Below, piece by piece: positions 45,492 through 53,267 of a DNA stretch of 64,000 nucleotides. The stretch is from Herbaspirillum hiltneri N3 (GTDB taxonomy: Bacteria > Pseudomonadota > Gammaproteobacteria > Burkholderiales > Burkholderiaceae_D), in assembly GCF_001267925.1 (NCBI RefSeq), contig NZ_CP011409.1:1178001-1242000 (forward strand), in the 5' to 3' direction. Positions within the stretch are counted from its first letter, which is position 1, and each line of letters starts with the position of its first letter. The position numbers and the translations under genes are program-made. The notes under the pieces were generated by a model. It was not told the origin of the DNA, did no database searches, and was given only the letters and a program-made list of their open reading frames with translations.

Positions 45492-46769
45492 ATGTTAGGT
45501 CTCGTCTTCAAACGTGTTTTCAAAGCCGGCCTGGCCGTGTCTTTCAGCATCGCCGCGTTCTCGGCGCAAGCGCAACAGCAGGAAATCAAGATCGGCGTCA
45601 TCTATCCGCTGAGCGGCGCCGCCGCATCCACCGGGGCCGAGATGAAGGACGCGTTGGAACTGGCCGCCGACATCATCAACAACGGCGCCAAGGGCGTGCC
45701 CAACCTGCCGTTCTCGGCCGGCGGCGGTCTGCCGAACCTGAAGGGCGCGAAAATCAAGCTGGTGTTCGCCGATTCGCAAGGCAACCCCCAAGTCGGCGCC
45801 ACCGAAGCGGAACGCCTGATCACGCAGGAAAAAGTGGTTGCCGTGGTCGGCGCCTACTTCAGCAACGTCACCGCCACCACCAGCCAGGTCGCGGAACGCT
45901 ACAAGGTGCCTTACCTGAACCCCGAGTCGTCGTCGGCTTCGCTGACGCAGCGCGGCTTCAAATGGTTCTTCCGCACCACGGCGCATGACGACCTGTTCGT
46001 CACCAACTTCTACGAATTCTTCAAGGAGTTGGAAGCCAAGAAGGGCATCAAGATCAGCAAGCTCGGCGCCTTCAACGAAAACACGCTGTGGGGAAATGAG
46101 ACCACCAAGCTCGAAACCAAGCTGTCCAAGGACCGCGGCTACGATCTCGTGAAGACCATCGTCTATCCGGCCAAGAGCACCCAGCTGACCTCCGAAGTGC
46201 AGCTGCTCAAAGCCGCCGCGCCGCAAGTGGTGATGCAGTCCTCCTATCTGGGCGACGCCATTCTGTCGATGAAGACCTACAAGGAACTGGGCTTCACGCC
46301 AGACATGATCCTGGCCAACGACGCCGGCTTCATCGATACGGAATTCGTGAAGACGCTGGGCAAGGACGCCGACTTCATCGTCACGCGCGACGTCTGGTCG
46401 CTTGACCTGGCCGGCAAGAATCCGCTGATCAAGCAAGTCAACGATCTGTTCAATGCCCGCTTCAAGATCAACTTCACCGGCAATTCGTCGCGTACCTTCA
46501 CCGGCCTGATGACGCTGGCCGATGCGATCAACCGCGCCGGTTCCACCGACGCGGAAGCGATCCGCAAGGCGCTGTCGGAAACCAATATCCCCGGCAACAA
46601 GCTGATCATGCCGTGGAAGGGCATCAAGTTCGACGAGCATGGCCAGAACACGCTGAGCTCCGGCATCCTGCTGCAAATCATCAACGGCAAGTACTACACC
46701 GTGTGGCCGTTCGACATGGCTACGCGCGACATCGTCTGGCCAATGCCGAAGTGGGATCAGCGCAAGTAA
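45492..46769 (+). CDS. Branched-chain-type ABC transporter substrate-binding protein
   Basis: A 425-residue periplasmic protein of the LivJ/LivK family. Residues 1-25 are a signal peptide (AAFSAQA). The mature part starts EIKIGVIYPLSGAAASTGAEMKDALELA, typical of these proteins. A long insert (NNGAKGVPNLPFSAGGGLPNLKGAKIK) and VYPAKSTQLTSEVQLLKAA distinguish it from classical leucine-binding proteins, so the ligand may be an amide, hydantoin or oxoproline-like compound. AAGGAG precedes the ATG; the longer frame upstream lacks support. Confidence 0.9.
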   Translation: MLGLVFKRVFKAGLAVSFSIAAFSAQAQQQEIKIGVIYPLSGAAASTGAEMKDALELAADIINNGAKGVPNLPFSAGGGLPNLKGAKIKLVFADSQGNPQVGATEAERLITQEKVVAVVGAYFSNVTATTSQVAERYKVPYLNPESSSASLTQRGFKWFFRTTAHDDLFVTNFYEFFKELEAKKGIKISKLGAFNENTLWGNETTKLETKLSKDRGYDLVKTIVYPAKSTQLTSEVQLLKAAAPQVVMQSSYLGDAILSMKTYKELGFTPDMILANDAGFIDTEFVKTLGKDADFIVTRDVWSLDLAGKNPLIKQVNDLFNARFKINFTGNSSRTFTGLMTLADAINRAGSTDAEAIRKALSETNIPGNKLIMPWKGIKFDEHGQNTLSSGILLQIINGKYYTVWPFDMATRDIVWPMPKWDQRK

Positions 46770-46779
46770 TCGTCATCGA

Positions 46780-46821
46780 CGGGAAGCAAGCGGAAGGCTG
46801 CACCGGCGGCCTTCCATCCCG
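46780..46821 (+). promoter_or_regulatory. Stem-loop after the binding-protein gene
   Basis: GGAAGGC (46792-46798) pairs with GCCTTCC (46809-46815) inside an outer CGGGA/TCCCG pair (46780-46784 and 46817-46821). It lies between the binding-protein and permease genes and may stabilise the upstream message or partly terminate. Confidence 0.5.
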
Positions 46822-46881
46822 GATTCAATTTTTATTGCGGGTATTTACGGCGTGTAAATAGTTCGTTTGAGGGGGAAATTC

Positions 46882-47748
46882 ATGACTTGGGATATTTTGG
46901 TGCAGACCCTGGCGTCCGGCCTGTTGATCGGACTTATTTATGCGCTCGTGGCAATCGGTTTGACGCTGATCTTCGGCGTGATGGACATCGTCAACTTCGC
47001 CCACGGCGAATTCCTGATGTTCGGCATGTATTCGAGCTTCTGGCTGTTTGCGCTGTATGCGCTCGACCCCATCTTCACCTTGCCGCTCACCGCGCTGTTC
47101 TTGTTCGGACTGGGCGCGCTGCTGTACAAGCTGGTGATCAGGAAGATCACCAACGCGCCGATGGTGTCGCAGATCTTCACCACCTTCGGCCTGATGATCC
47201 TGTTCCGCGGCATCGCGCAGTTTTTCTGGAAAGCCGATTTCCGCACCATCGAAAACTCCATGGTCGCCGGCCACGTCTCGCTCGGCGGCATCCAGATCGG
47301 CTCGCCGCAGCTGACCGCCGGCCTCGGCGCCATCGTGGTCACCGGCGTGATCTACCTGTTCCTGACCCGCACCAAACTCGGCGCCGCGCTCGAAGCGACC
47401 GCCGCCGACAAGGAAGCGGCGCAGCTCATGGGCATCGATTCGCAAAAAATGTTCGCGCTGGCCTGGGGCGTCGGCGCTGCTTGCGCCGGCGTGGCGGGCG
47501 CCTTGCTGTCGACCTTCTTCCCGATCTTCCCGGAAGTCGGCGCCAACTTCATCCTCATCGCCTTCGTGGTGGTCAACCTGGGCGGCTTCGGCAGCGTGGT
47601 CGGCGCGCTGATCGCGGGGGTGCTGGTCGGCGTGATCGAAGTGATGGGCGGCCTGTTCCTGGGGCCGCAATACAAGATGGCGATCGTGCTGGCGCTGTTC
47701 CTGACGGTGCTGATGTTCCGTCCACAAGGTCTGATGGGCAAGGCCTGA
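46882..47748 (+). CDS. livH: ABC transporter permease, LivH type
   Basis: The 288-residue permease has about eight hydrophobic helices and the family signature LIYALVAIGLTLIFGVMDIVNFAHGEF near the N terminus, with GIDSQKMFALAWGVGAACAGVAGAL in the coupling region. GAGGGGG precedes the ATG at 46882, favoured over an in-frame TTG upstream. With LivM it forms the membrane channel. Confidence 0.92.
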   Translation: MTWDILVQTLASGLLIGLIYALVAIGLTLIFGVMDIVNFAHGEFLMFGMYSSFWLFALYALDPIFTLPLTALFLFGLGALLYKLVIRKITNAPMVSQIFTTFGLMILFRGIAQFFWKADFRTIENSMVAGHVSLGGIQIGSPQLTAGLGAIVVTGVIYLFLTRTKLGAALEATAADKEAAQLMGIDSQKMFALAWGVGAACAGVAGALLSTFFPIFPEVGANFILIAFVVVNLGGFGSVVGALIAGVLVGVIEVMGGLFLGPQYKMAIVLALFLTVLMFRPQGLMGKA

Positions 47749-47779
47749 GCCCGATCACCCAATTATTCGGAGAAACCTC

Positions 47780-48829
47780 ATGCTCAAAAATACTTCCGGC
47801 CTGCCGCTGACGCCGACCGCGCCCGCACCGGGTTTCAATAAAACGCACGGACTGCTGATCGCGCTGCTGGTGCTGGCGCTGGCCTTGCCGCTGTACGTCA
47901 CCAGCCCATCGCATCAGAACCTGGCGATCCTGATCCTGATGGCGGCGCAGATCGGCGTGTCGTGGAACATCGTCGGCGGCTACGCCGGCCAGGTCTCGCT
48001 CGGCCACGTCGCCTTCTACGGCATCGGTGCCTACACCTCGGCGATCCTGTTCTCGGTCTACGGCGTCAATCCATGGTTCGCCATGATCGTCGGCGGCGTC
48101 ATTGCGGCGCTGGTCAGCCTGGTGATCGGCTGGTCCTGCTTCCGCCTCAAGGGCCACTACTTTGCCATGGCGACCATTGCCGTGGCCGAAATCATCCAGA
48201 TCGTCTTCACCAACTGGGACTTCGCCGGCGCCGCAGTGGGCCTGACGATTCCGATGGGCGAGGGCGGCTGGGCCAACATGATCTTCGCCGGCAAGGAGCC
48301 GTACTACTACGTGGCGCTCGGCTTGCTGCTGCTGACGCTGCTGGCCAATTTCATCATCGAGCGAAGCTTCCTCGGCTACTACTTCCGCGCCATCAAGGAT
48401 GAGCCCGACGCCGCCCGCAGCCTCGGCGTGAGCCTCAGCAAGTACAAGCAGATCGCGTTCGCGGTGAGCAGCTTCTTCACCGCAATGGGCGGCAGTCTGT
48501 ACGCGCAGAAAGAACTGTACATCGATCCGGCCTCGGTGCTGGGCACCGGCATGTCGATCAAGATGGCGCTGGTGGCGATTCTGGGTGGCATCGGCACCTT
48601 GTTCGGACCGCTGGTCGGCGCCGGCCTGCTGACGGCGATCGAAGAAGGTACGCGCACCATCTTCGGCGGCTCCGGCCGCGGCACCGATCTGATCATCTAT
48701 GCCGCGCTGATCATCGTCATCGCGGTGTACTACCCGAACGGCATCCTCGGTTACATCAAGAGCATGTTCGCCCGCCGCAAGGCCATCAAGGCACAGGCCG
48801 ACAACACCGCAAAGGAGAACCTGCAATGA
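47780..48829 (+). CDS. livM: ABC transporter permease, LivM type
   Basis: The 349-residue second permease carries the LivM pattern NIVGGYAGQVSLGHVAFYGIGAYTSAILF and the later RAIKDEPDAARSLGVSLSKYKQIAFAVSSFF coupling segment. Around nine hydrophobic helices are visible. CGGAG precedes the ATG; the stop overlaps livG (ATGA). Confidence 0.92.
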   Translation: MLKNTSGLPLTPTAPAPGFNKTHGLLIALLVLALALPLYVTSPSHQNLAILILMAAQIGVSWNIVGGYAGQVSLGHVAFYGIGAYTSAILFSVYGVNPWFAMIVGGVIAALVSLVIGWSCFRLKGHYFAMATIAVAEIIQIVFTNWDFAGAAVGLTIPMGEGGWANMIFAGKEPYYYVALGLLLLTLLANFIIERSFLGYYFRAIKDEPDAARSLGVSLSKYKQIAFAVSSFFTAMGGSLYAQKELYIDPASVLGTGMSIKMALVAILGGIGTLFGPLVGAGLLTAIEEGTRTIFGGSGRGTDLIIYAALIIVIAVYYPNGILGYIKSMFARRKAIKAQADNTAKENLQ

Positions 48830-49539
48830 GTTTGCTGCGCGTTGAAAACGTCTACAAGAAATTCGGCGGCCTGACCGCCAACCAGGATATTTCCTTCACG
48901 GTCCAGGCCGGCGAGATCGTCGGCCTGATCGGCCCCAACGGCGCCGGCAAGACCACCATGTTCAACTGCATCGCCGGCTATTCGCCGCCGACCACGGGCG
49001 ATATCTGGCTGGAGGACCTGAAGATCTCCGGCATGTCGCCGGAGCAGTGCGCCCGCATCGGCATCGGCCGTACTTTCCAGGTGGCGCGCACTTTCACCAG
49101 CATGACCGCGCTGGAAAACGTCATGGTCGGCGCCTTCCTCAACGAGCGCGGCGTCGCTGCGGCGCGGCGCACCGCGCAGGAGCTGCTGGACTTCGTCAAC
49201 CTCGGCCGCTTCGCCGACAAGCCGGCCGGCAGCATGACCATCAGCGAACAGCGCCGCCTGGCGGTGGCGCGCGCGCTGGCGGTCAAGCCCAAGCTGCTGC
49301 TCATGGACGAAGTCATGGCCGGCCTCAATCCGACCGAAGTGCGCGAGACCGTCGACGTGGTGCTGAAGATCCGCGACCAGGGCATTTCCTGCCTGATCGT
49401 CGAACACGTGCTGGAAGGCATCATGCCGATCGCCAACCAGATCGTGGTGCTGGACTACGGCAAGAAGATCGCCGACGGTTCGCCGCACGACGTATCCAAC
49501 GATCCGCATGTGATCGCCGCCTATTTGGGAGATGAATGA
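48826..49539 (+). CDS. livG: ABC transporter ATPase, LivG type
   Basis: A 237-residue ATPase with Walker [10 protein letters not shown] near residues 36-44, the LivG-specific [22 protein letters not shown], Walker [16 protein letters not shown] and switch His (VEHV). The signature is the variant MTISEQRRL in place of LSGGQ-like sequences, slightly atypical. It overlaps both neighbours by 4 bp. Confidence 0.92.
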   Translation: MSLLRVENVYKKFGGLTANQDISFTVQAGEIVGLIGPNGAGKTTMFNCIAGYSPPTTGDIWLEDLKISGMSPEQCARIGIGRTFQVARTFTSMTALENVMVGAFLNERGVAAARRTAQELLDFVNLGRFADKPAGSMTISEQRRLAVARALAVKPKLLLMDEVMAGLNPTEVRETVDVVLKIRDQGISCLIVEHVLEGIMPIANQIVVLDYGKKIADGSPHDVSNDPHVIAAYLGDE

Positions 49540-50246
49540 TGCTACAGGTGAGAAATCTGCGAGCCAGCTACGACGGCGTGCTGGCCTTGTCCAAAGTCGA
49601 CATCGACGTCAAGCCGGGAAGCCTGGTGGCGCTGGTGGGCGGCAACGGCAACGGCAAGTCGACCACGCTGCGCGCGATTGCCGGTCTCAACAAGGTCGAC
49701 GCCGGCAGCATCGTGTTCGACAACACCGACATCGGCAAGGTGCCACCCTTCGACCGCGTCGGCCTCGGCCTGTCGCTGGTGCCGGAAGGACGCCGCCTGT
49801 TCGGCCGCCTGAGCGTGCAGCGCAATCTTGAACTGGGCGCCTACACCCGCAGCGACAAGCACGAGATCGCGGAATCGATCGAAGAGATGTACACCACGTT
49901 CCCCATCATCAAGGAGCGCCGCCATCAGCTGGCCGGCACCATGAGCGGCGGCGAACAGCAGATGCTGGCGATTGCGCGCGGACTCATGGCCAAGCCGCGC
50001 CTGCTGCTGCTCGACGAGCCGTCATGGGGCATCGCGCCCAAGTTCGTCACCAAGGTGCTCGACACCATCCAGCAAGTCAACGCCAAGGGCGTGTCGATCC
50101 TTCTGGTGGAGCAGAACCTGCACAAGGCGCTGGCGATTGCGCATTACGGCTACGTGATCCAGACCGGCCGCATCGTGATGGAAGGCACCGGCAGCGAACT
50201 GCTCAACAACGACGATATTAAGAAGGCTTACCTCGGAGGACTGTAA
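49536..50246 (+). CDS. livF: ABC transporter ATPase, LivF type
   Basis: The 236-residue second ATPase has Walker A GGNGNGKST, the signature MSGGEQQMLAIARGL and Walker B LLLLDEPSWGIAP, with VEQNLHKAL carrying the switch region; Gln replaces the usual His, as in other LivF proteins. It starts within the livG stop and ends one base before the DUF1445 gene. Confidence 0.92.
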   Translation: MMLQVRNLRASYDGVLALSKVDIDVKPGSLVALVGGNGNGKSTTLRAIAGLNKVDAGSIVFDNTDIGKVPPFDRVGLGLSLVPEGRRLFGRLSVQRNLELGAYTRSDKHEIAESIEEMYTTFPIIKERRHQLAGTMSGGEQQMLAIARGLMAKPRLLLLDEPSWGIAPKFVTKVLDTIQQVNAKGVSILLVEQNLHKALAIAHYGYVIQTGRIVMEGTGSELLNNDDIKKAYLGGL

Positions 50247-50247
50247 G

Positions 50248-51051
50248 GTGACGATGACCAACATGAAGATGCACATGGCAAGCAAAGATCCCGCCCTGTC
50301 TGCCGCCGACCTGCGCGCGCTGTGCCGCTCCGGCGCGTTCGACGGTCCGACTGCAGGTTATGCCGACGGCCACGTGCAGGCCAACCTGATGATCGTGCCG
50401 CGCGAGTACGCCTTCGACTTCCTGCTGTTCTGCCAGCGCAATCCCAAGCCTTGCCCGCTGGTGGAGGTGCTGGAGCCGGGGTGCTTCGAACCGCGCAGCG
50501 CGCCTGGCGCCGACTTGCGCACCGACGTGCCGGGTTATCGGATTTTCGAAAACGGCGTACTGCGGCAGGAGATCGCCGATATTTCCGCATATTGGCGCGA
50601 CGATCTGGTGAGCTTCCTGATCGGTTGCAGCTTCTCGTTCGAAAGCGCGCTGATCGAGGGCGGCATCCCGCTGCGCCATATCGAACAGCAACGCAACGTG
50701 GCCATGTACAAGACCAGCATGCCGTGCGAGCCGGCCGGACGTTTCACCGGCAACGCGGTGGTCAGCATGCGACCGGTCAAGAGCCGCGACATCGCGCGCG
50801 CGGTGGAAATTACGGCGCGCCTGCCGCAGGTGCATGGCGCGCCGGTGCATATCGGCAATCCGCAGGCGATCGGCATCGTCGACCTGATGCGTCCGGATTT
50901 CGGCGACGCGGTCGAGATCATGGAGGACGAATTGCCGGTGTTCTGGGCCTGCGGCGTGACGCCGCAATATGTTGCCGAACTCAGCAAGCTGCCGTTCTGC
51001 ATCACTCATGCGCCCGGCAAGATGTTCGTCACTGACCGTCTCAACGAATGA
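50248..51051 (+). CDS. DUF1445 protein (putative hydro-lyase / D-glutamate cyclase-like)
   Basis: The 267-residue protein belongs to the DUF1445 family (B. subtilis YcsI type), with GYADGHVQANLMIVPREYAFDFLLFCQRNPKPCPL, DDLVSFLIGCSFSFESAL and FWACGVTPQ as recognisable conserved blocks. Members are often encoded beside 5-oxoprolinase genes, and a DUF1445 region is part of mammalian D-glutamate cyclase. The GTG start has GGAGGA seven bases upstream and follows livF by one base. Here it may interconvert or salvage a glutamate/oxoproline species; the reaction is unproven. Confidence 0.82.
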   Translation: MTMTNMKMHMASKDPALSAADLRALCRSGAFDGPTAGYADGHVQANLMIVPREYAFDFLLFCQRNPKPCPLVEVLEPGCFEPRSAPGADLRTDVPGYRIFENGVLRQEIADISAYWRDDLVSFLIGCSFSFESALIEGGIPLRHIEQQRNVAMYKTSMPCEPAGRFTGNAVVSMRPVKSRDIARAVEITARLPQVHGAPVHIGNPQAIGIVDLMRPDFGDAVEIMEDELPVFWACGVTPQYVAELSKLPFCITHAPGKMFVTDRLNE

Positions 51052-51140
51052 CCATGTAAGCGCCTTCCGAGGCGTGCCCGCGATGCGGCGCACGCAGACC
51101 CCACAGCGACGGGTCCGCCCGTCATGAAACGAGGAATTTT

Positions 51141-51728
51141 ATGTTGACGCATAAATCCCTGTTGGAAGCGTACGTCTATGCAAAAGACAGATGCTGTCCT
51201 TCATTGATCCATGACATCTATGAACCGAACGCGGTGCTCAGCATCTCGACCTCGGCCAGCGCAGTGGCGTTTCCGCCGCTGGTGGTCGGCGCCGAGGGGA
51301 TCGCGCAGACCCTGGTGACCGACTTTTCGAAGCGTTTCACGCATTGCCGCACCTACTACGTGTGCGACGAGCTGGCGGTGAACAACGGCCGCATCGAACA
51401 GCTGCCGTGGCTGGTGCTGATGCGTGAGGAAGAAACCGCATCGCTGCGCATTGGTCGCGGCTACTACAACTGGCAACTGAACCAGCATCCGGAAGAGATC
51501 TGGCGCGCCAGTGAGATGCACATCCGCATCGATCACATGATGCTGATGGCCGACGTTGCCGGCGACCTGCTGCAGACGCTGCAATCGTTCCTGCCTTATC
51601 CGTGGCTGCCGCCGCGCGTGCTGGATTCGTCGTTCGGCTTCATCGGCGACAGCAATGAGGCGTTCGCCTTCCTCAAGGAATTCAGGAGCAACAAGTTCGA
51701 GTTGCCGCGCGAGCGGCTGTCGGCCTGA
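51141..51728 (+). CDS. NTF2/SnoaL-like protein of unknown function
   Basis: A 195-residue soluble protein. The first 130 residues have the feel of an NTF2-like cone fold (LLEAYVYAKDRCCPSLIHDIYEPNAVLSIST, GRGYYNWQL and IRIDHM near a strand ending), and the tail ends FAFLKEFRSNKFELPRERL. GAGGA precedes the ATG. It follows the DUF1445 gene by 89 bp and may be part of the same transcript. No catalytic function can be assigned. Confidence 0.6.
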   Translation: MLTHKSLLEAYVYAKDRCCPSLIHDIYEPNAVLSISTSASAVAFPPLVVGAEGIAQTLVTDFSKRFTHCRTYYVCDELAVNNGRIEQLPWLVLMREEETASLRIGRGYYNWQLNQHPEEIWRASEMHIRIDHMMLMADVAGDLLQTLQSFLPYPWLPPRVLDSSFGFIGDSNEAFAFLKEFRSNKFELPRERLSA

Positions 51729-51758
51729 CCGGCGAACGGAAAAAGAATGGCGACGCGC

Positions 51759-51785
51759 AGCAGCAATAGCAGCAATAGCAGCAAG
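51759..51785 (+). repeat. Three 9-bp tandem repeats
   Basis: AGCAGCAAT occurs twice, followed by AGCAGCAAG, in the gap between the NTF2-like gene and the porin. Confidence 0.7.
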
Positions 51786-51823
51786 GACTGCAAGGCTGCG
51801 CGTCCGGAGGTTCTCTTTGAACG

Positions 51824-51851
51824 CGCCGGGACAACGGCCATTGTCCCGGCG
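51824..51851 (+). terminator. Strong stem-loop before the porin gene, possible terminator
   Basis: CGCCGGGACAA (51824-51834) pairs perfectly with TTGTCCCGGCG (51841-51851). No U-tract follows, so it is not a standard intrinsic terminator; it may end the liv-type operon with Rho or be a processing site. Confidence 0.4.
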
Positions 51852-51956
51852 CCGGAGGAGAGCAGGCGCATGCCGGCCGGCAGAAGGGCGCGCACAACAT
51901 CTGGCCGGTACGCGGTTTATTGGGTTTGATGCAATTTCATCTATCGGGGAGTTTCA

Positions 51957-53033
51957 ATGAAACATAAAGTCTTGGCTGCAGCGGCGCTTGCCGCAGTCGG
52001 CATCCAGGCAGTACCTGCGCACGCGCAGTCGTCGGTCACGATCTACGGTCTGATCGATACCGGCATCGTGGTCGAAAGCGGCGGCGCAGCGGGTCACGTC
52101 ACCAAACTGACCAGCGGCATCAGCGGCGGTTCGCGCATCGGCTTCAAGGGCACGGAAGATCTGGGCGGCGGCATGTCGGCGCTGTTCCTGCTCGAAACCG
52201 GCTTCCAGAACGATACCGGCGCATTGGGCCAGGGCGGCCTGCTGTTCGGTCGCCAAAGCTACGTCGGCCTGGGCGGCGGCTTCGGTACGGTGACCGCCGG
52301 TCGCCAGTACACGCCGCAATACCTGGTGCTGTCGGCCGTCGATCCTTTCGGCACCGGTTATGCCGGCGACGCCGCCAACCTGATGCCGAACACCGGCAAC
52401 GGCGCCAGCCGCATGGACAACACCATCAAGTACGCCTCGCCGAACTTCGGTGGCGTGACCGGTGAACTGGCTTACGGCTTCGGAGAAACCGCCGGCAGCA
52501 CCAAGGCCGCCAGCCAGCTCGGCGCCGCCATCGGCTACGCAAACGGCCCCTTGAATGTACGCCTGGGTTTCCATGGTCGCAACAACGATACGTTGACCAC
52601 CCAGACCGGTTCCGGCCGCAGCACGCTGCTCGGCGCGACCTATAACTTCGGTCCGGTCAAGCTGCATGCCGCGTATGGTGTCAACAAAGGGCTCAACAGC
52701 TCGCCGCTGCGCAACACCGTCAATCCCTACGGCACCACACCCATCGTGGCTTCCACGGACAGCGCCGACATTCTGGTCGGCGTGACGGTGCCGTTCGGTG
52801 TGCAGCATACGGTCCTGGCGTCCTACATTCGCAAGAATGACAAGACAGCGCTGAACCAGGATGCGGATCAGTTTGCACTCGGCTATCGCTATGCCTTGTC
52901 CAAACGCACCGACTTGTACGCGATGTATGCCCACATCAAGAACAAGAACGGCGCGCCGTACACGGTCGGCAGTTCGATCGAAGCCGGCAGCGGCAACAGC
53001 GCCTGGAACGCCGGCATCCGCCACGCGTTCTAA
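51957..53033 (+). CDS. Outer-membrane porin (betaproteobacterial trimeric type)
   Basis: A 358-residue beta-barrel porin. Signal peptide 1-23 (AVPAHA) is followed by QSSVTIYGLIDTG, the standard opening of these porins; the interior has GSRIGFKGTEDLGGGMSALFLLETGF and it ends NAGIRHAF with the terminal Phe needed for outer-membrane insertion. GGGGAG precedes the ATG. Its place after the transporter block suggests passage of the same solute, but general porin function is the safer call. Confidence 0.93.
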   Translation: MKHKVLAAAALAAVGIQAVPAHAQSSVTIYGLIDTGIVVESGGAAGHVTKLTSGISGGSRIGFKGTEDLGGGMSALFLLETGFQNDTGALGQGGLLFGRQSYVGLGGGFGTVTAGRQYTPQYLVLSAVDPFGTGYAGDAANLMPNTGNGASRMDNTIKYASPNFGGVTGELAYGFGETAGSTKAASQLGAAIGYANGPLNVRLGFHGRNNDTLTTQTGSGRSTLLGATYNFGPVKLHAAYGVNKGLNSSPLRNTVNPYGTTPIVASTDSADILVGVTVPFGVQHTVLASYIRKNDKTALNQDADQFALGYRYALSKRTDLYAMYAHIKNKNGAPYTVGSSIEAGSGNSAWNAGIRHAF

Positions 53034-53062
53034 GCGTCCCTTCGGCGACGGTGGGGGAAAGG

Positions 53063-53097
53063 AGGCCGAGTGGTTCCTGGAAAAACACTCGGCCTTT
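53063..53097 (+). terminator. Terminator of the porin gene
   Basis: AGGCCGAGTG (53063-53072) and CACTCGGCCT (53086-53095) form a perfect 10-bp stem followed by a short T-run. Confidence 0.75.
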
Positions 53098-53267
53098 GAC
53101 ACCGTTCGCCGGGCCTGATTGCCGGCGGCTTTGAGATCTGTCGATTGCGGCGGGGCCGGTATCCCTGCCGCAAGCGACCGGTTCTTTCTTGAGGAAAGCC
53201 GCCGGCCAGGCGGAGCTACGCCTGCGCGCAGACATGCATTTGCATCTTGAACATTGAGGGGTGGAAA

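Noticed and set aside
51759..51785. Possible CRISPR-like repeat
   Set aside because: Contiguous 9-bp units without spacers; a simple tandem repeat.
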